This document shows positions 52,401 through 64,000 of a DNA stretch of 64,000 bases, piece after piece. Origin of the DNA: Ecdyonurus torrentis (taxonomy: Eukaryota > Arthropoda > Insecta > Ephemeroptera > Heptageniidae); the NCBI GenBank assembly GCA_949318235.1, contig OX439127.1, positions 32,881,873 to 32,945,872 of the forward strand. Direction: 5' to 3'. The notes beneath the pieces were generated by a model, which saw nothing but the letters and a program-made list of their open reading frames with translations, was not told where the DNA came from and ran no database searches. A program made the position numbers and the translations under genes. The stretch's first letter is position 1; the number at the start of each line of letters is the position of its first letter.

Positions 52401-55400
52401 GTGTGGGTAGTACAAATCCCAATCTATGTTAAAAATTAGTTTTGAATCCTAGCGCGATGTTTTTGTATTTTTCATAAGACATAATTATGTATTTAAGATA
52501 ATATTAAGTAAAAATATCATGTTTAAAGAATAGGTAAAAATAGGCATCGCATAATACACACATCTATGTTTGTGAGCAAGCAGTGAGGGTCCCCACCGAT
52601 CTTGAAATCTCGTTTTTTTTCATGGCACAATGTTTTTGTATTTTACATAATGCTTTCATATGTTTTTAATATAGTAAAAAGTGAAAATTTTGAGATTAAA
52701 CGATCGGTAAAAAAAAGCTTCACATAATACACACACGTTTGTTTGTAACAAAGCTGTAGGCGTCCGAACCTATTAGGAAATCTCGTTTAATTCCCTATCT
52801 TGATGTTAACGTATTTTACATAAGCCTTTTATGTGTTTTTTTGACCGTAATTTAGAGAAAATATTATGTTAAAGGAATCTGTAAAATATAACACAAGATA
52901 TACACACACCTATGTTTGTGTGTGGGTAGTACAAATCCCAATCTATGTTGAAAATTAGTTTTGAATCCTAGCGCGATGTTTTTGTATTTTTCATAAGCCA
53001 TAATTATGTATTTAAGATAATATTAAGTAAAAATATTATGTTTAAAGAATATTTAAAATAGGCATTGCATAATACACATATCTATGTTTGTGAGCAAACA
53101 GTGAGGGTCCTTACCGATCTTGAAATCTTGTTTTATTTCATGGCGCAATGTTTTTGTATTTTACTTAATGCATTCATATGTTTTTTAGATCGTAAAAAGT
53201 AAAAATTTTGTGATTAAACGATCGGTAAAAACAAGCTTCACATAATACACACACGTATGTTTGTAAGAAAGCTGTAGGCGTCCGAACCTATTAGGAAATC
53301 TCGTTTAATTCCCTGTCTTGATGTTTATGTATTTTACATAAGCAATTTATGTGTTTTTTTGACCGTAATTTAGAGAAAATATTATGTTAAAGGAATCTGT
53401 AAAATATAACACAAGATATACACACACCTATGTTTGTGTGTGGGTAGTACAAATCCCAATCTATGTTGAAAATTAGTTTTGAATCCTAGCGCGATGTTTT
53501 TGTATTTTTCATAAGCCATAATTATGTATTTAAGATAATATTAAGTAAAAGTATTATGTTTAAAGAATATTTAAAATAGGCATTGCATAATACACACATC
53601 TATGTTTGTGGGCAAACAGTGAGGGTCCTTACCGATCTTGAAATCTTGTTTTATTTCATGGCGCAATGTTTTTGTATTTTACTTAATGCATTCATATGTT
53701 TTTTAGATCGTAAAAAGTAAAAATTTTGTGATTAAACGATCGGTAAAAAAAAGCTTCACATTATACACACACGTATGTTTGTAAGAAAGCTGTAGGCGTC
53801 CGAACCTATTAGGAAATCTCGTTTAATTCCCTGTCTTGATGTTTATGTATTTTACATAAGCAATTAATGTGTTTTTTTGACCGTAATTTAGAGAAAATAT
53901 TATGTTAAAGGAATCTGTAAAATATAACACAAGATATACACACACCTATGTTTGTGTGTGGGTAGTACAAATCCCAATCTATGTTGAAAATTAGTTTTGA
54001 ATCCTAGCGCGATGTTTTTGTATTTTTCATAAGCCATAATTATGTATTTAAGATAATATTAAGTAAAAATATTATGTTTAAAGAATATTTAAAATAGGAA
54101 TTGCATAATACACACATCTATGTTTGTGAGCAAGCAGTGAGGGTCCCCACCGATCTTGAAATCTTGTTTTATTTCATGGCGCCATGTTTTTGTATTTTAC
54201 ATAATGCATTCATATGTTTTTTAGATAGTAAAAAGTGAAAATGTTGTGATTAAACGATCGGTAAAAAAAAGCTTGACATAATACACACTCGTATGTTTGA
54301 AAGAAAGCTGTAGGCGTCCGAACCTATTAGGAAATCTCGTTTAATTCCCTGTCTTGATGTTTATGTATTTTACATAAGCAATTAATGTGTTTTTTTGACC
54401 GTAATTTAGAGAAAATATTATGTTAAAGGAATCTGTAAAATATAACACAAGATATACACACACCTATGTTTGTGTGTGGGTAGTACAAATCCCAATCTAT
54501 GTTGAAAATTAGTTTTGAATCCTAGCGCGATGTTTTTGTATTTTTCATAAGCCATAATTATGTATTTAAGATAATATTAAGTAAAAATATTATGTTTAAA
54601 GAATATTTAAAATAGGAATTGCATAATACACACATCTATGTTTGTGAGCAAGCAGTGAGGGTCCCCACCGATCTTGAAATCTTGTTTTATTTCATGGCGC
54701 AATGTTTTTGTATTTTACTTAATGCATTCATATGTTTTTTAGATCGTAAAAAGTGAAAATTTTGTGATTAAACGATCGGTAAAAACAAGCTTTACATAAT
54801 ACACACACGTATGTTTGTAAGAAAGCTGTAGGCGTCCGAACCTATTAGGAAATCTCGTTTAATTCCCTGTCTTGATGTTTATGTATTTTACATAAGCCTT
54901 TTATGTGTTTGTTTGACCGTATTTTAGAGAAAATATTTTGTTAAAGGAATCTCTAAAATATAACACAAGATATACACACACCTATGTTTGTGTGTGGGTA
55001 GTACAAATCCCAATCTATGTTGAAAATTAGTTTTGAATCCTAGCGCGATGTTTTTGTATTTTTCATAAGCCATAATTATGTATTTAAGATAATATTAAGT
55101 AAAAATATTATGTTTAAAGAATATTTAAAATAGGCATTGCATAATACACACATCTATTTTTGTGAGCAAACAGTGAGGGTCCTTACCGATCTTGAAATCT
55201 TGTTTTATTTCATGGTGCAATGTTTTTGTATTTTACATAATGCTTTCATATGTTTTTAATATAGTAAAAAGTGAAAATTTTGAGATTAAACGATCGGTAA
55301 AAAAAAGCTTCACATAATACACACACGTTTGTTTGTAACAAAGCTGTAGGCGTCCGAACCTATTAGGAAATCTCGATTAATTCCCTGTCTTGATGTTTAT

Positions 55401-58400
55401 GTATTTTACATAAGCCTTTTATGTGTTCGTTTGACCGTATTTTAGAGAAAATATTTTGTTAAAGGAATCTCTAAAATATAACACAAGATATACACACACC
55501 TATGTTTGTGTGTGGGTAGTACAAATCCCAATCTATGTTGAAAATTAGTTTTGAATCCTAGCGCGATGTTTTTGTATTTTGTATAAGCCATAATTATGTA
55601 TTTAAGCTAATATTAAGTAAAAATATTATGTTTAATAATATTTATAATAGGCATCGCATAATACACACATCTATGTTTGTGAGCAAGCAGTGAGGGTCCC
55701 CACCGATCTTGAAATCTTGTTTTATTTCATGGCGCCATGTTTTTGTATTTTACATAATGCATTCATATGTTTTTTAGATAGTAAAAAGTGAAAATATTGT
55801 GATTAAACGATCGGTAAAAAAAAGTTTCACATAATACACACTCGTATGTTTGAAAGAAAGCTGTAGGCGTCCGAACCTATTAGGAAATCTCGTTTAATTC
55901 CCTGTCTTGATGTTTATGTATTTTACATAAGCCTTGTATGTGTTTGTTTGACCGTATTTTAGAGAAAATATTTTGTTAAAGGAATCTCTAAAATATAACA
56001 CAAGATATACACACACCTATGTTTGTGTGTGGGTAGTACAAATCCCAATCTATGTTGAAAATTAGTTTTGAATCCTAGCGCGATGTTTTTGTATTTTTTA
56101 TAAGCCATAATTATGTATTAAGCTAATATTAAGTAAAAATATTATGTTTAATAATATTTATAATAGGCATCGCATAATACACACATCTATGTTTGTGAGC
56201 AAGCAGTGAGGGTCCCCACCGATCTTGAAATCTTGTTTTATTTCATGGCACAATGTTTTTGTATTTTACATAATGCATTTATATGTTTTTAAGATAGTAA
56301 AAAGTGAAAATTTTGGGATTAAACTATTGAAAAAGAAAAGCTTCACTTAATACACACACGTATGTTTGTAAGAAAGCTGTAGGCGTCCGAACCTATTAGG
56401 AAATCTCGTTTAATTCCCTGTCTTGATGTTTATGTATTTTACATAAGCCTTTTATGTGTTTGTTTGACCGTATTTTAGAGAAAATATTATGTTAAAGGAA
56501 TCTGTAAAATATAACACAAGATATACACACACCTATGTTTGTGTGTGGGTAGTACAAATCCCAATCTATGTTGAAAATTAGTTTTGAATCCTAGCGCGAT
56601 GTTTTTGTATTTTTCATAAGCCAAAATTATGTATTTAAGATAATATTAAGTAAAAATATTATGTTTAAAGAATAGGTAAAAATAGGCATCGCATAATACA
56701 CACATCTATGTTTGTGAGCAAGCAGTGAGGGTCCCCACCGATCTTGAAATCTCGTTTTTTTTCATGGCACAATGTTTTTGTATTTTACATAATGCTTTCA
56801 TATGTTTTTAATATAGTAAAAAGTGAAAATTTTGAGATTAAACGATCGGTAAAAAAAAGCTTCACATAATACACACACGTTTGTTTGTAACAAAGCTGTA
56901 GGCGTCCGAACCTATTAGGAAATCTCGTTTAATTCCCTATCTTGATGTTAACGTATTTTACATAAGCCTTTTATGTGTTTTTTTGACCGTAATTTAGAGA
57001 AAATATTATGTTAAAGGAATCTGTAAAATATAACACAAGATATACACACACCTATGTTTGTGTGTGGGTTAGTACAAATCCCAATCTATGTTGAAAATTA
57101 GTTTTGAATCCTAGCGCGATGTTTTTGTATTTTTCATAAGCCATAATTATGTATTTAAGATAATATTAAGTAAAAATATTATGTTTATAGAATATTTAAA
57201 ATAGGCATTGCATAATACACACATCTATGTTTGTGAGCAAACAGTGAGGGTCCTTACCGATCTTGAAATCTTGTTTTATTTCATGGCGCAATGTTTTTGT
57301 ATTTTACTTAATGCATTCATATGTTTTTTAGATCGTAAAAAGTAAAAATTTTGTGATTAAACGATCGGTAAAAACAAGCTTCACATAATACACACACGTA
57401 TGTTTGTAACAAAGCTGTAGGCGTCCGAACCTATTAGGAAATCTCGTTTAATTCCCTGTCTTGATGTTTATGTATTTTACATAAGCAATTTATGTGTTTT
57501 TTTGACCGTAATTTAGAGAAAATATTATGTTAAAGGAATCTGTAAAATATAACACAAGATATACACACACCTATGTTTGTGTGTGGGTAGTACAAATCCC
57601 AATCTATGTTGAAAATTAGTTTTGAATCCTAGCGCGATGTTTTTGTATTTTTCATAAGACATAAATAATTATGTATTTAAGATACTATTAAGTAAATATT
57701 ATTTTTAAAGAAAAATTTAAAATAGGCATCGCATAATACACACATCTATGTTTGTAAGCAAGCAGTGAGGGTCCCCACCGATCTTGAAATCTTGTTCTAT
57801 TTCATGGCGCAATGTTTTTGTATTTTACATAATGCATTCAATTTTTTTTAGATAGTAAAAAGTGAAAATGTTGTGATTAAACGATCGGTAAAAACAAGCT
57901 TCACATAATACACACACGTATGTTTGTAAGAAAGCTGTAGGCGTCCGAACCTATTAGGAAATCTCGTTTAATTCCCTGTCTTGATGTTTATGTATTTTAC
58001 ATAAGCCTTTTATGTGTTTGTTTGACCGTATTTTAGAGAAAATATTTTGTTAAAGGAATCTCTAAAATATAACACAAGATATACACACACCTATGTTTGT
58101 GTGTGGGTAGTACAAATCCCAATCTATGTTGAAAATTAGTTTTGAATCCTAGCGCGATGTTTTTGTATTTTTCATAAGCCATAATTATGTATTTAAGATA
58201 ATATTAAGTAAAAATATTATGTTTAAAGAATATTTAAAATAGGAATTGCATAATACACACATCTATGTTTGTGAGCAAGCAGTGAGGGTCCCCACCGATC
58301 TTGAAATCTTGTTTTATTTCACGGCGCAATGTTTTTGTATTTTACTTAATGCATTCATATGTTTTTTAGATCGTAAAAAGTAAAAATTTTGTGATTAAAC

Positions 58401-61400
58401 GATCGGTAAAAACAAGCTTCACATAATACACACACGTATGTTTGTAAGAAAGCTGTAGGCGTCCGAACCTATTAGGAAATCTCGTTTAATTCCCTGTCTT
58501 GATGTTTATGTATTTTACATAAGCCTTTTATGTGTTTGTTTGACCGTATTTTAGAGAAAATATTATGTTAAAGGAATCTGTAAAATATAACACAAGATAT
58601 ACACACACCTATGTTTGTGTGTGGGTAGTACAAATCCCAATCTATGTTGAAAATTAGTTTTGAATCCTAGCGCGATGTTTTTGTATTTTTCATAAGCCAT
58701 AATTATGTAATTAAGATAATATTAAGTAAAAATATTATGTTTAAAGAATATTTAAAATAGGCATTGCATAAAACACACATCTATGTTTGTGAGCAAACAG
58801 TGAGGGTCCTTACCGATCTTGAAATCTTGTTTTATTTCATGGCGCCATGTTTTTGTATTTTACATAATGCATTCATATGTTTTTTAGATAGTAAAAAGTG
58901 AAAATATTGTGATTAAACAATCGGTAAAAAAAAGCTTCACATAATACACACACGTATGTTTGTAAGAAAGCTGTAGGCGTCCGAACCTATTAGGAAATCT
59001 CGTTTAATTCCCTGTCTTGATGTTTATGTATTTTACATAAGCAATTTATGTGTTTTTTTGACCGTAATTTAGAGAAAATATTATGTTAAAGGAATCTGTA
59101 AAATATAACACAAGATATACACACACCTATGTTTGTGTGTGGGTAGTACAAATCACAATCTATGTTGAAAATTAGTTTTGAATCCTAGCGCGATGTTTTT
59201 GTATTTTTCATAAGCCATAAATAATTATGTATTTAAGATACTATTAAGTAAATATTATTTTTAAAGAAAAATTTAAAATAGGCATCGCATAATACACACA
59301 TTTATGTTTGTAAGCAAGCAGTGAGGGTCCCCACCGATCTTGAAATCTTGTTCTATTTCATGGCGCAATGTTTTTGTATTTTACATAATGCATTCAATTT
59401 TTTTTAGATAGTAAAAAGTGAAAATGTTGTGATTAAACGATCGGTAAAAAAAAGCTTCACATAATACACACACGTATGTTTGTAAGAAAGCTGTAGGCGT
59501 CCGAACCTATTAGGAAATCTCGTTTAATTCCCTGTCTTGATGTTTATGTATTTTACATAAGCAATTCATGTGTTTTTTTGACCGTAATTTAGAGAAAATA
59601 TTATGTTAAAGGAATCTGTAAAATATAACACAAGATATACACACACCTATGTTTGTGTGTGGGTAGTACAAATCCCAATCTATGTTGAAAATTAGTTTTG
59701 AATCCTAGCGCGATGTTTTTGTATTTTTCATAAGCTATAATTATGTATTTAAGATAATAATAAGTAAAAATATTATGTTTAAAGAATATTTAAAATAGGA
59801 ATTGCATAATACACACATCTATGTTTGTGAGCAAGCAGTGAGGGTCCCCACCGATCTTGAAATCTTGTTTTATTTCATGGCGCAATGTTTTTGTATTTTA
59901 CTTAATGCATTCATATGTTTTTTAGATCGTAAAAAGTGAAAATTTTGTGATTAAACGATCGGTAAAAACAAGCTTTACATAATACACACACGTATGTTTG
60001 TAAGAAAGCTGTAGGCGTCCGAACCTATTAGGAAATCTCGTTTAATTCCCTGTCTTGATGTTTATGTATTTTACATAAGCCTTTTATGTGTTCGTTTGAC
60101 CGTATTTTAGAGAAAATATTTTGTTAAAGGAATCTCTAAAATATAAAACAAGATATACACACACCTTTGTTTGTGTGTGGGTAGTACAAATCCCAATCTA
60201 TGTTGAAAATTAGTTTTGAATCCTAGCGCGATGTTTTTGTATTTTGTATAAGCCATAATTATGTATTTAAGCTAATATTAAGTAAAAATATTATGTTTAA
60301 TAATATTTATAATAGGCATCGCATAATACACACATCTATGTTTGTGAGCAAGCAGTGAGGGTTCCCACCGATCTTGAAATCTTGTATTATTTAATGGCGC
60401 CATGTTTTTGTATTTTACATAATGCATTCATATGTTTTTTAGATAGTAAAAAGTGAAAATATTGTGATTAAACGATCGGTAAAAAAAAGCTTGACATAAT
60501 ACACACTCGTATGTTTGAAAGAAAGCTGTAGGCGTCCGAACCTATTAGGAAATCTCGTTTAATTCCCTGTCTTGATGTTTATGTATTTTACATAAGCCTT
60601 GTATGTGTTTGTTTGACCGTATTTTAGAGAAAATATTATGTTAAAGGAATCTGTAAAATATAACACAAGATATACACACACCTATGTTTGTGTGTGGGTA
60701 GTACAAATCCCAATCTATGTTGAAAATTAGTTTTGAATCCTAGCGCGATGTTTTTGTATTTTTTATAAGCCATAATTATGTATTTAAGCTAATATTAAGT
60801 AAAAATATTATGTTTAATAATATTTATAATAGGCATCGCATAATACACACATCTATGTTTGTGAGCAAGCAGTGAGGGTCCCCACCGATCTTGAAATCTT
60901 GTTTTATTTCATGGCACAATGTTTTTGTATTTTACATAATGCATTTATATGTTTTTAAGATAGTAAAAAGTAAAAATTTTGGGATTAAACTATTGAAAAA
61001 AAAAAGCTTCACTTAATACACACACGTATGTTTGTAAGAAAGCTGTAGGCGTCCGAACCTATTAGGAAATCTCGTTTAATTCCCTGTCTTGATGTTTATG
61101 TATTTTACATAAGCCTTTTATGTGTTTGTTTGACCGTATTTTAGAGAAAATATTATGTTAAAGGAATCTGTAAAATATAACACAAGATATACACACACCT
61201 ATGTTTGTGTGTGGGTAGTACAAATCCCAATCTATGTTGAAAATTAGTTTTGAATCCTAGCGCGATGTTTTTGTATTTTTCATAAGCCATAATTATGTAA
61301 TTAAGATAATATTAAGTAAAAATATTATGTTTAAAGAATATTTAAAATAGGCATTGCATAATACACACATCTATGTTTGTGAGCAAACAGTGAGGGTCCT

Positions 61401-64000
61401 TACCGATCTTGAAATCTTGTTTTATTTCATGGCGCAATGTTTTTGTATTTTACTTAATGCATTCATATGTTTTTTAGATCGTAAAAAGTAAAAATTTTGT
61501 GATTAAACGATCGGTAAAAACAAGCTTCACATAATACACACACGTATGTTTGTAAGAAAGCTGTAGGCGTCCGAACCTATTAGGAAATCTCGTTTAATTC
61601 CCTGTCTTGATGTTTATGTATTTTACATAAGCCTTTTATGTGTTTGTTTGACCGTATTTTAGAGAAAATATTTTGTTAAAGGAATCTCTAAAATATAACA
61701 CAAGATATACACACACCTATGTTTGTGTGTGGGTAGTACAAATCCCAATCTATGTTGAAAATTAGTTTTGAATCCTAGCGCGATGTTTTTGTATTTTTCA
61801 TAAGCCATAATTATGTATTTAAGATAATATTAAGTAAAAATATTATGTTTAAAGAATATTTAAAATAGGAATTGCATAATACACACATCTATGTTTGTGA
61901 GCAAGCAGTGAGGGTCCCCACCGATCTTGAAATCTTGTTTTATTTCATGGCGCAATGTTTTTGTATTTTACTTAATGCATTCATATGTTTTTTAGATCGT
62001 AAAAAGTGAAAATTTTGTGATTAAACGATCGGTAAAAACAAGCTTTACATAATACACACACGTATGTTTGTAAGAAAGCTGTAGGCGTCCGAACCTATTA
62101 GGAAATCTCGTTTAATTCCCTGTCTTGATGTTTATGTATTTTACATAAGCCTTTTATGTGTTTGTTTGACCGTATTTTAGAGAAAATATTTTGTTAAAGG
62201 AATCTCTAAAATATAACACAAGATATACACACACCTATGTTTGTGTGTGGGTAGTACAAATCCCAATTTATGTTGAAAATTAGTTTTGAATCCTAGCGCG
62301 ATGTTTTTGTATTTTTTATAAGCCATAATTATGTATTTAAGCTAATATTAAGTAAAAATATTATGTTTAATAATATTTATAATAGGCATCGCATAATACA
62401 CACATCTATGTTTGTGAGCAAGCAGTGAGGGTCCTTACCGATCTTGAAATCTTGTTTTATTTCATGGCGCAATGTTTTTGTATTTTACTTAATGCATTCA
62501 TATGTTTTTTAGATCGTAAAAAGTAAAAATTTTGTCATTAAACGATCGGTAAAAACAAGCTTCACATAATACACACACGTATGTTTGTAAGAAAGCTGTA
62601 GGCGTCCGAACCTATTAGGAAATCTCGTTTAATTCCCTGTCTTGATGTTTATGTATTTTACATAAGCAATTAATGTGTTTTTTTGACCGTATTTTAGAGA
62701 AAATATTTTGTTAAAGGAATCTCTAAAATATAACACAAGATATACACACACCTATGTTTGTGTGTGGGTAGTACAAATCCCAATCTATGTTGAAAATTAG
62801 TTTTGAATCCTAGCGCGATGTTTTTGTATTTTTCATAAGCCATAATTATGTATTTAAGATAATATTAAGTAAAAATATTATGTTTAAAGAATATTTAAAA
62901 TAGGAATTGCATAATACACACATCTATGTTTGTGAGCAAGCAGTGAGGGTCCCCACCGATCTTGAAATCTTGTTTTATTTCATGGCGTAATGTTTTTGTA
63001 TTTTACTTAATGCATTCATATGTTTTTTAGATCGTAAAAAGTGAAAATTTTGTGATTAAACGATCGGTAAAAACAAGCTTTACATAATACACACACGTAT
63101 GTTTGTAAGAAAGCTGTAGGCGTCCGAACCTATTAGGAAATCTCGTTTAATTCCCTGTCTTGATGTTTATGTATTTTACATAAGCCTTTTATGTGTTTGT
63201 TTGACCGTATTTTAGAGAAAATATTTTGTTAAAGGAATCTCTAAAATATAACACAAGATATACACACACCTATGTTTGTGTGTGGGTAGTACAAATCCCA
63301 ATCTATGTTGAAAATTAGTTTTGAATCCTAGCGCGATGTTTTTGTATTTTTTATAAGCCATAATTATGTATTTAAGCTAATATTAAGTAAAAATATTATG
63401 TTTAATAATATTTATAATAGGCATCGCATAATACACACATCTATGTTTGTGAGCAAGCAGTGAGGGTCCTTACCGATCTTGAAATCTTGTTTTATTTCAT
63501 GGCGCAATGTTTTTGTATTTTACTTAATGCATTCATATGTTTTTTAGATCGTAAAAAGTAAAAATTTTGTGATTAAACGATCGGTAAAAACAAGCTTTAC
63601 ATAATACACACACGTATGTTTGTAAGAAAGCTGTAGGCGTCCGAACCTATTAGGAAATCTCGTTTAATTCCCTGTCTTGATGTTTATGTATTTTACATAA
63701 GCAATTTATGTGTTTTTTGACCGTAATTTAGAGAAAATATTATGTTAAAGGAATCTGTAAAATATAACACAAGATATACACACACCTATGTTTGTGTGTG
63801 GGTAGTACAAATCCCAATCTATGTTGAAAATTAGTTTTGAATCCTAGCGCGATGTTTTTGTATTTTTCATAAGCCATAATTATGTATTTAAGATAATATT
63901 AAGTAAAAATATTATGTTTAAAGAATATTTAAAATAGGAATTGCATAATACACACATCTATGTTTGTGAGCAAGCAGTGAGGGTCCCCACCGATCTTGAA
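40462..64000 (+). repeat. Satellite 2: 518-bp higher-order repeat, 45+ units
   Basis: The block GATATACACACACCTATG recurs with spacing 517-520 bp from 40462 (then 40981, 41500, 42019, 42536, 43054, 43574 and so on) to 63773. That is 45 units with a mean of 518.0 bp plus a partial unit at the window end. All units face the same way and are only a few percent diverged. Each unit is a trimer of about 172, 173 and 174 bp monomers that start ATATACACACAC, ATAATACACACATC and ATAATACACACACG. The monomers share a mid-block GATGTTTTTGTATTTT...CATAA and a late block AAAATATTATG...TTAAAG. The first unit is the most diverged, as expected at an array edge. No frame is conserved. Confidence 0.97.
40463..40981 (+). 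repeat. Edge unit of satellite 2 showing its three monomers
   Basis: Monomer 1 runs from about 40463, monomer 2 from 40635 and monomer 3 from 40808, each starting at an ATA(A)TACACACA block followed by (C/T)TATGTTTGTG or its variant. This first unit carries private changes such as GTCTGAACCTAATAGG where later units have GTCCGAACCTATTAGG. Monomer 1 includes the dyad CACACAC-CTATGTTT-GTGTGTG, which is absent from monomers 2 and 3. Confidence 0.9.

Noticed and set aside
40462..64000. CRISPR array or rDNA spacer as explanation for the regular repeats
   Set aside because: Repeats are contiguous 518-bp units without short-repeat/unique-spacer structure, and no rRNA sequence is present.
40462..64000. 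CENP-B box in satellite 2
   Set aside because: I looked for TTCG....A..CGGG and found no convincing match in any of the three monomers.

Overview
The window is very AT-rich, non-coding eukaryotic DNA. It is packed with poly-A runs, (TA)n tracts, degenerate transposons and long satellite arrays. I can support no intact protein-coding gene, tRNA, rRNA or CRISPR array. The mix of hAT, Tc1/mariner and foldback elements, jockey-like LINE remnants and a class II tRNA-headed SINE points to an invertebrate, most plausibly an insect and perhaps a hemipteran. That placement is inference from repeat style, not from a gene.

Positions 1-27780 form a graveyard of mobile elements in AT-rich spacer. The clearest are a 1.29 kb foldback element whose inverted arms carry 33-bp tandem repeats (1633-2924); a LINE reverse-transcriptase scrap on the minus strand (2976-3218); a 1.54 kb non-autonomous hAT element with a perfect 8-bp target duplication (3471-5009); a tRNA-derived SINE (about 15050-15454); two TA-flanked MITEs (18278-18397 and 20999-21183); a second LINE RT scrap with readable GIPKG and YADD motifs (about 22665-22943); a palindromic MITE with TTAA or TAA duplications (23575-23873); and a 541-bp poly-A retroposon with a perfect 12-bp duplication (24261-24801). 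Large (TA)n blocks lie at 17.1, 19.4-20.2, 20.8 and 26.8 kb.

Positions 27781-36237 hold about 26 copies of a roughly 320-355-bp AT-rich satellite, all in one orientation. Several monomers keep an open frame of up to about 64 codons. The first monomer reads in frame from a splice-acceptor-like site in the flanking unique DNA, so the satellite may have grown out of an exon.

Positions 36238-40461 are a 4.2 kb near-perfect palindrome with arms of 1.84 and 1.67 kb around a 0.71 kb spacer. Each arm contains a 72-bp tandem array, in the style of Foldback/Galileo elements. It sits exactly between two unrelated satellites and has no visible target duplication.

Positions 40462-64000 are a highly homogeneous 518-bp satellite: 45 units plus a partial one, continuing beyond the window. 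Each 518-bp unit is a trimer of three diverged monomers of about 173 bp, so this is a true higher-order repeat. Variant markers recur at whole multiples of the unit, often 7 to 9 units, which indicates a second level of amplification. Monomer length, homogenisation and a dyad in monomer 1 make it a reasonable centromere or pericentromere candidate.
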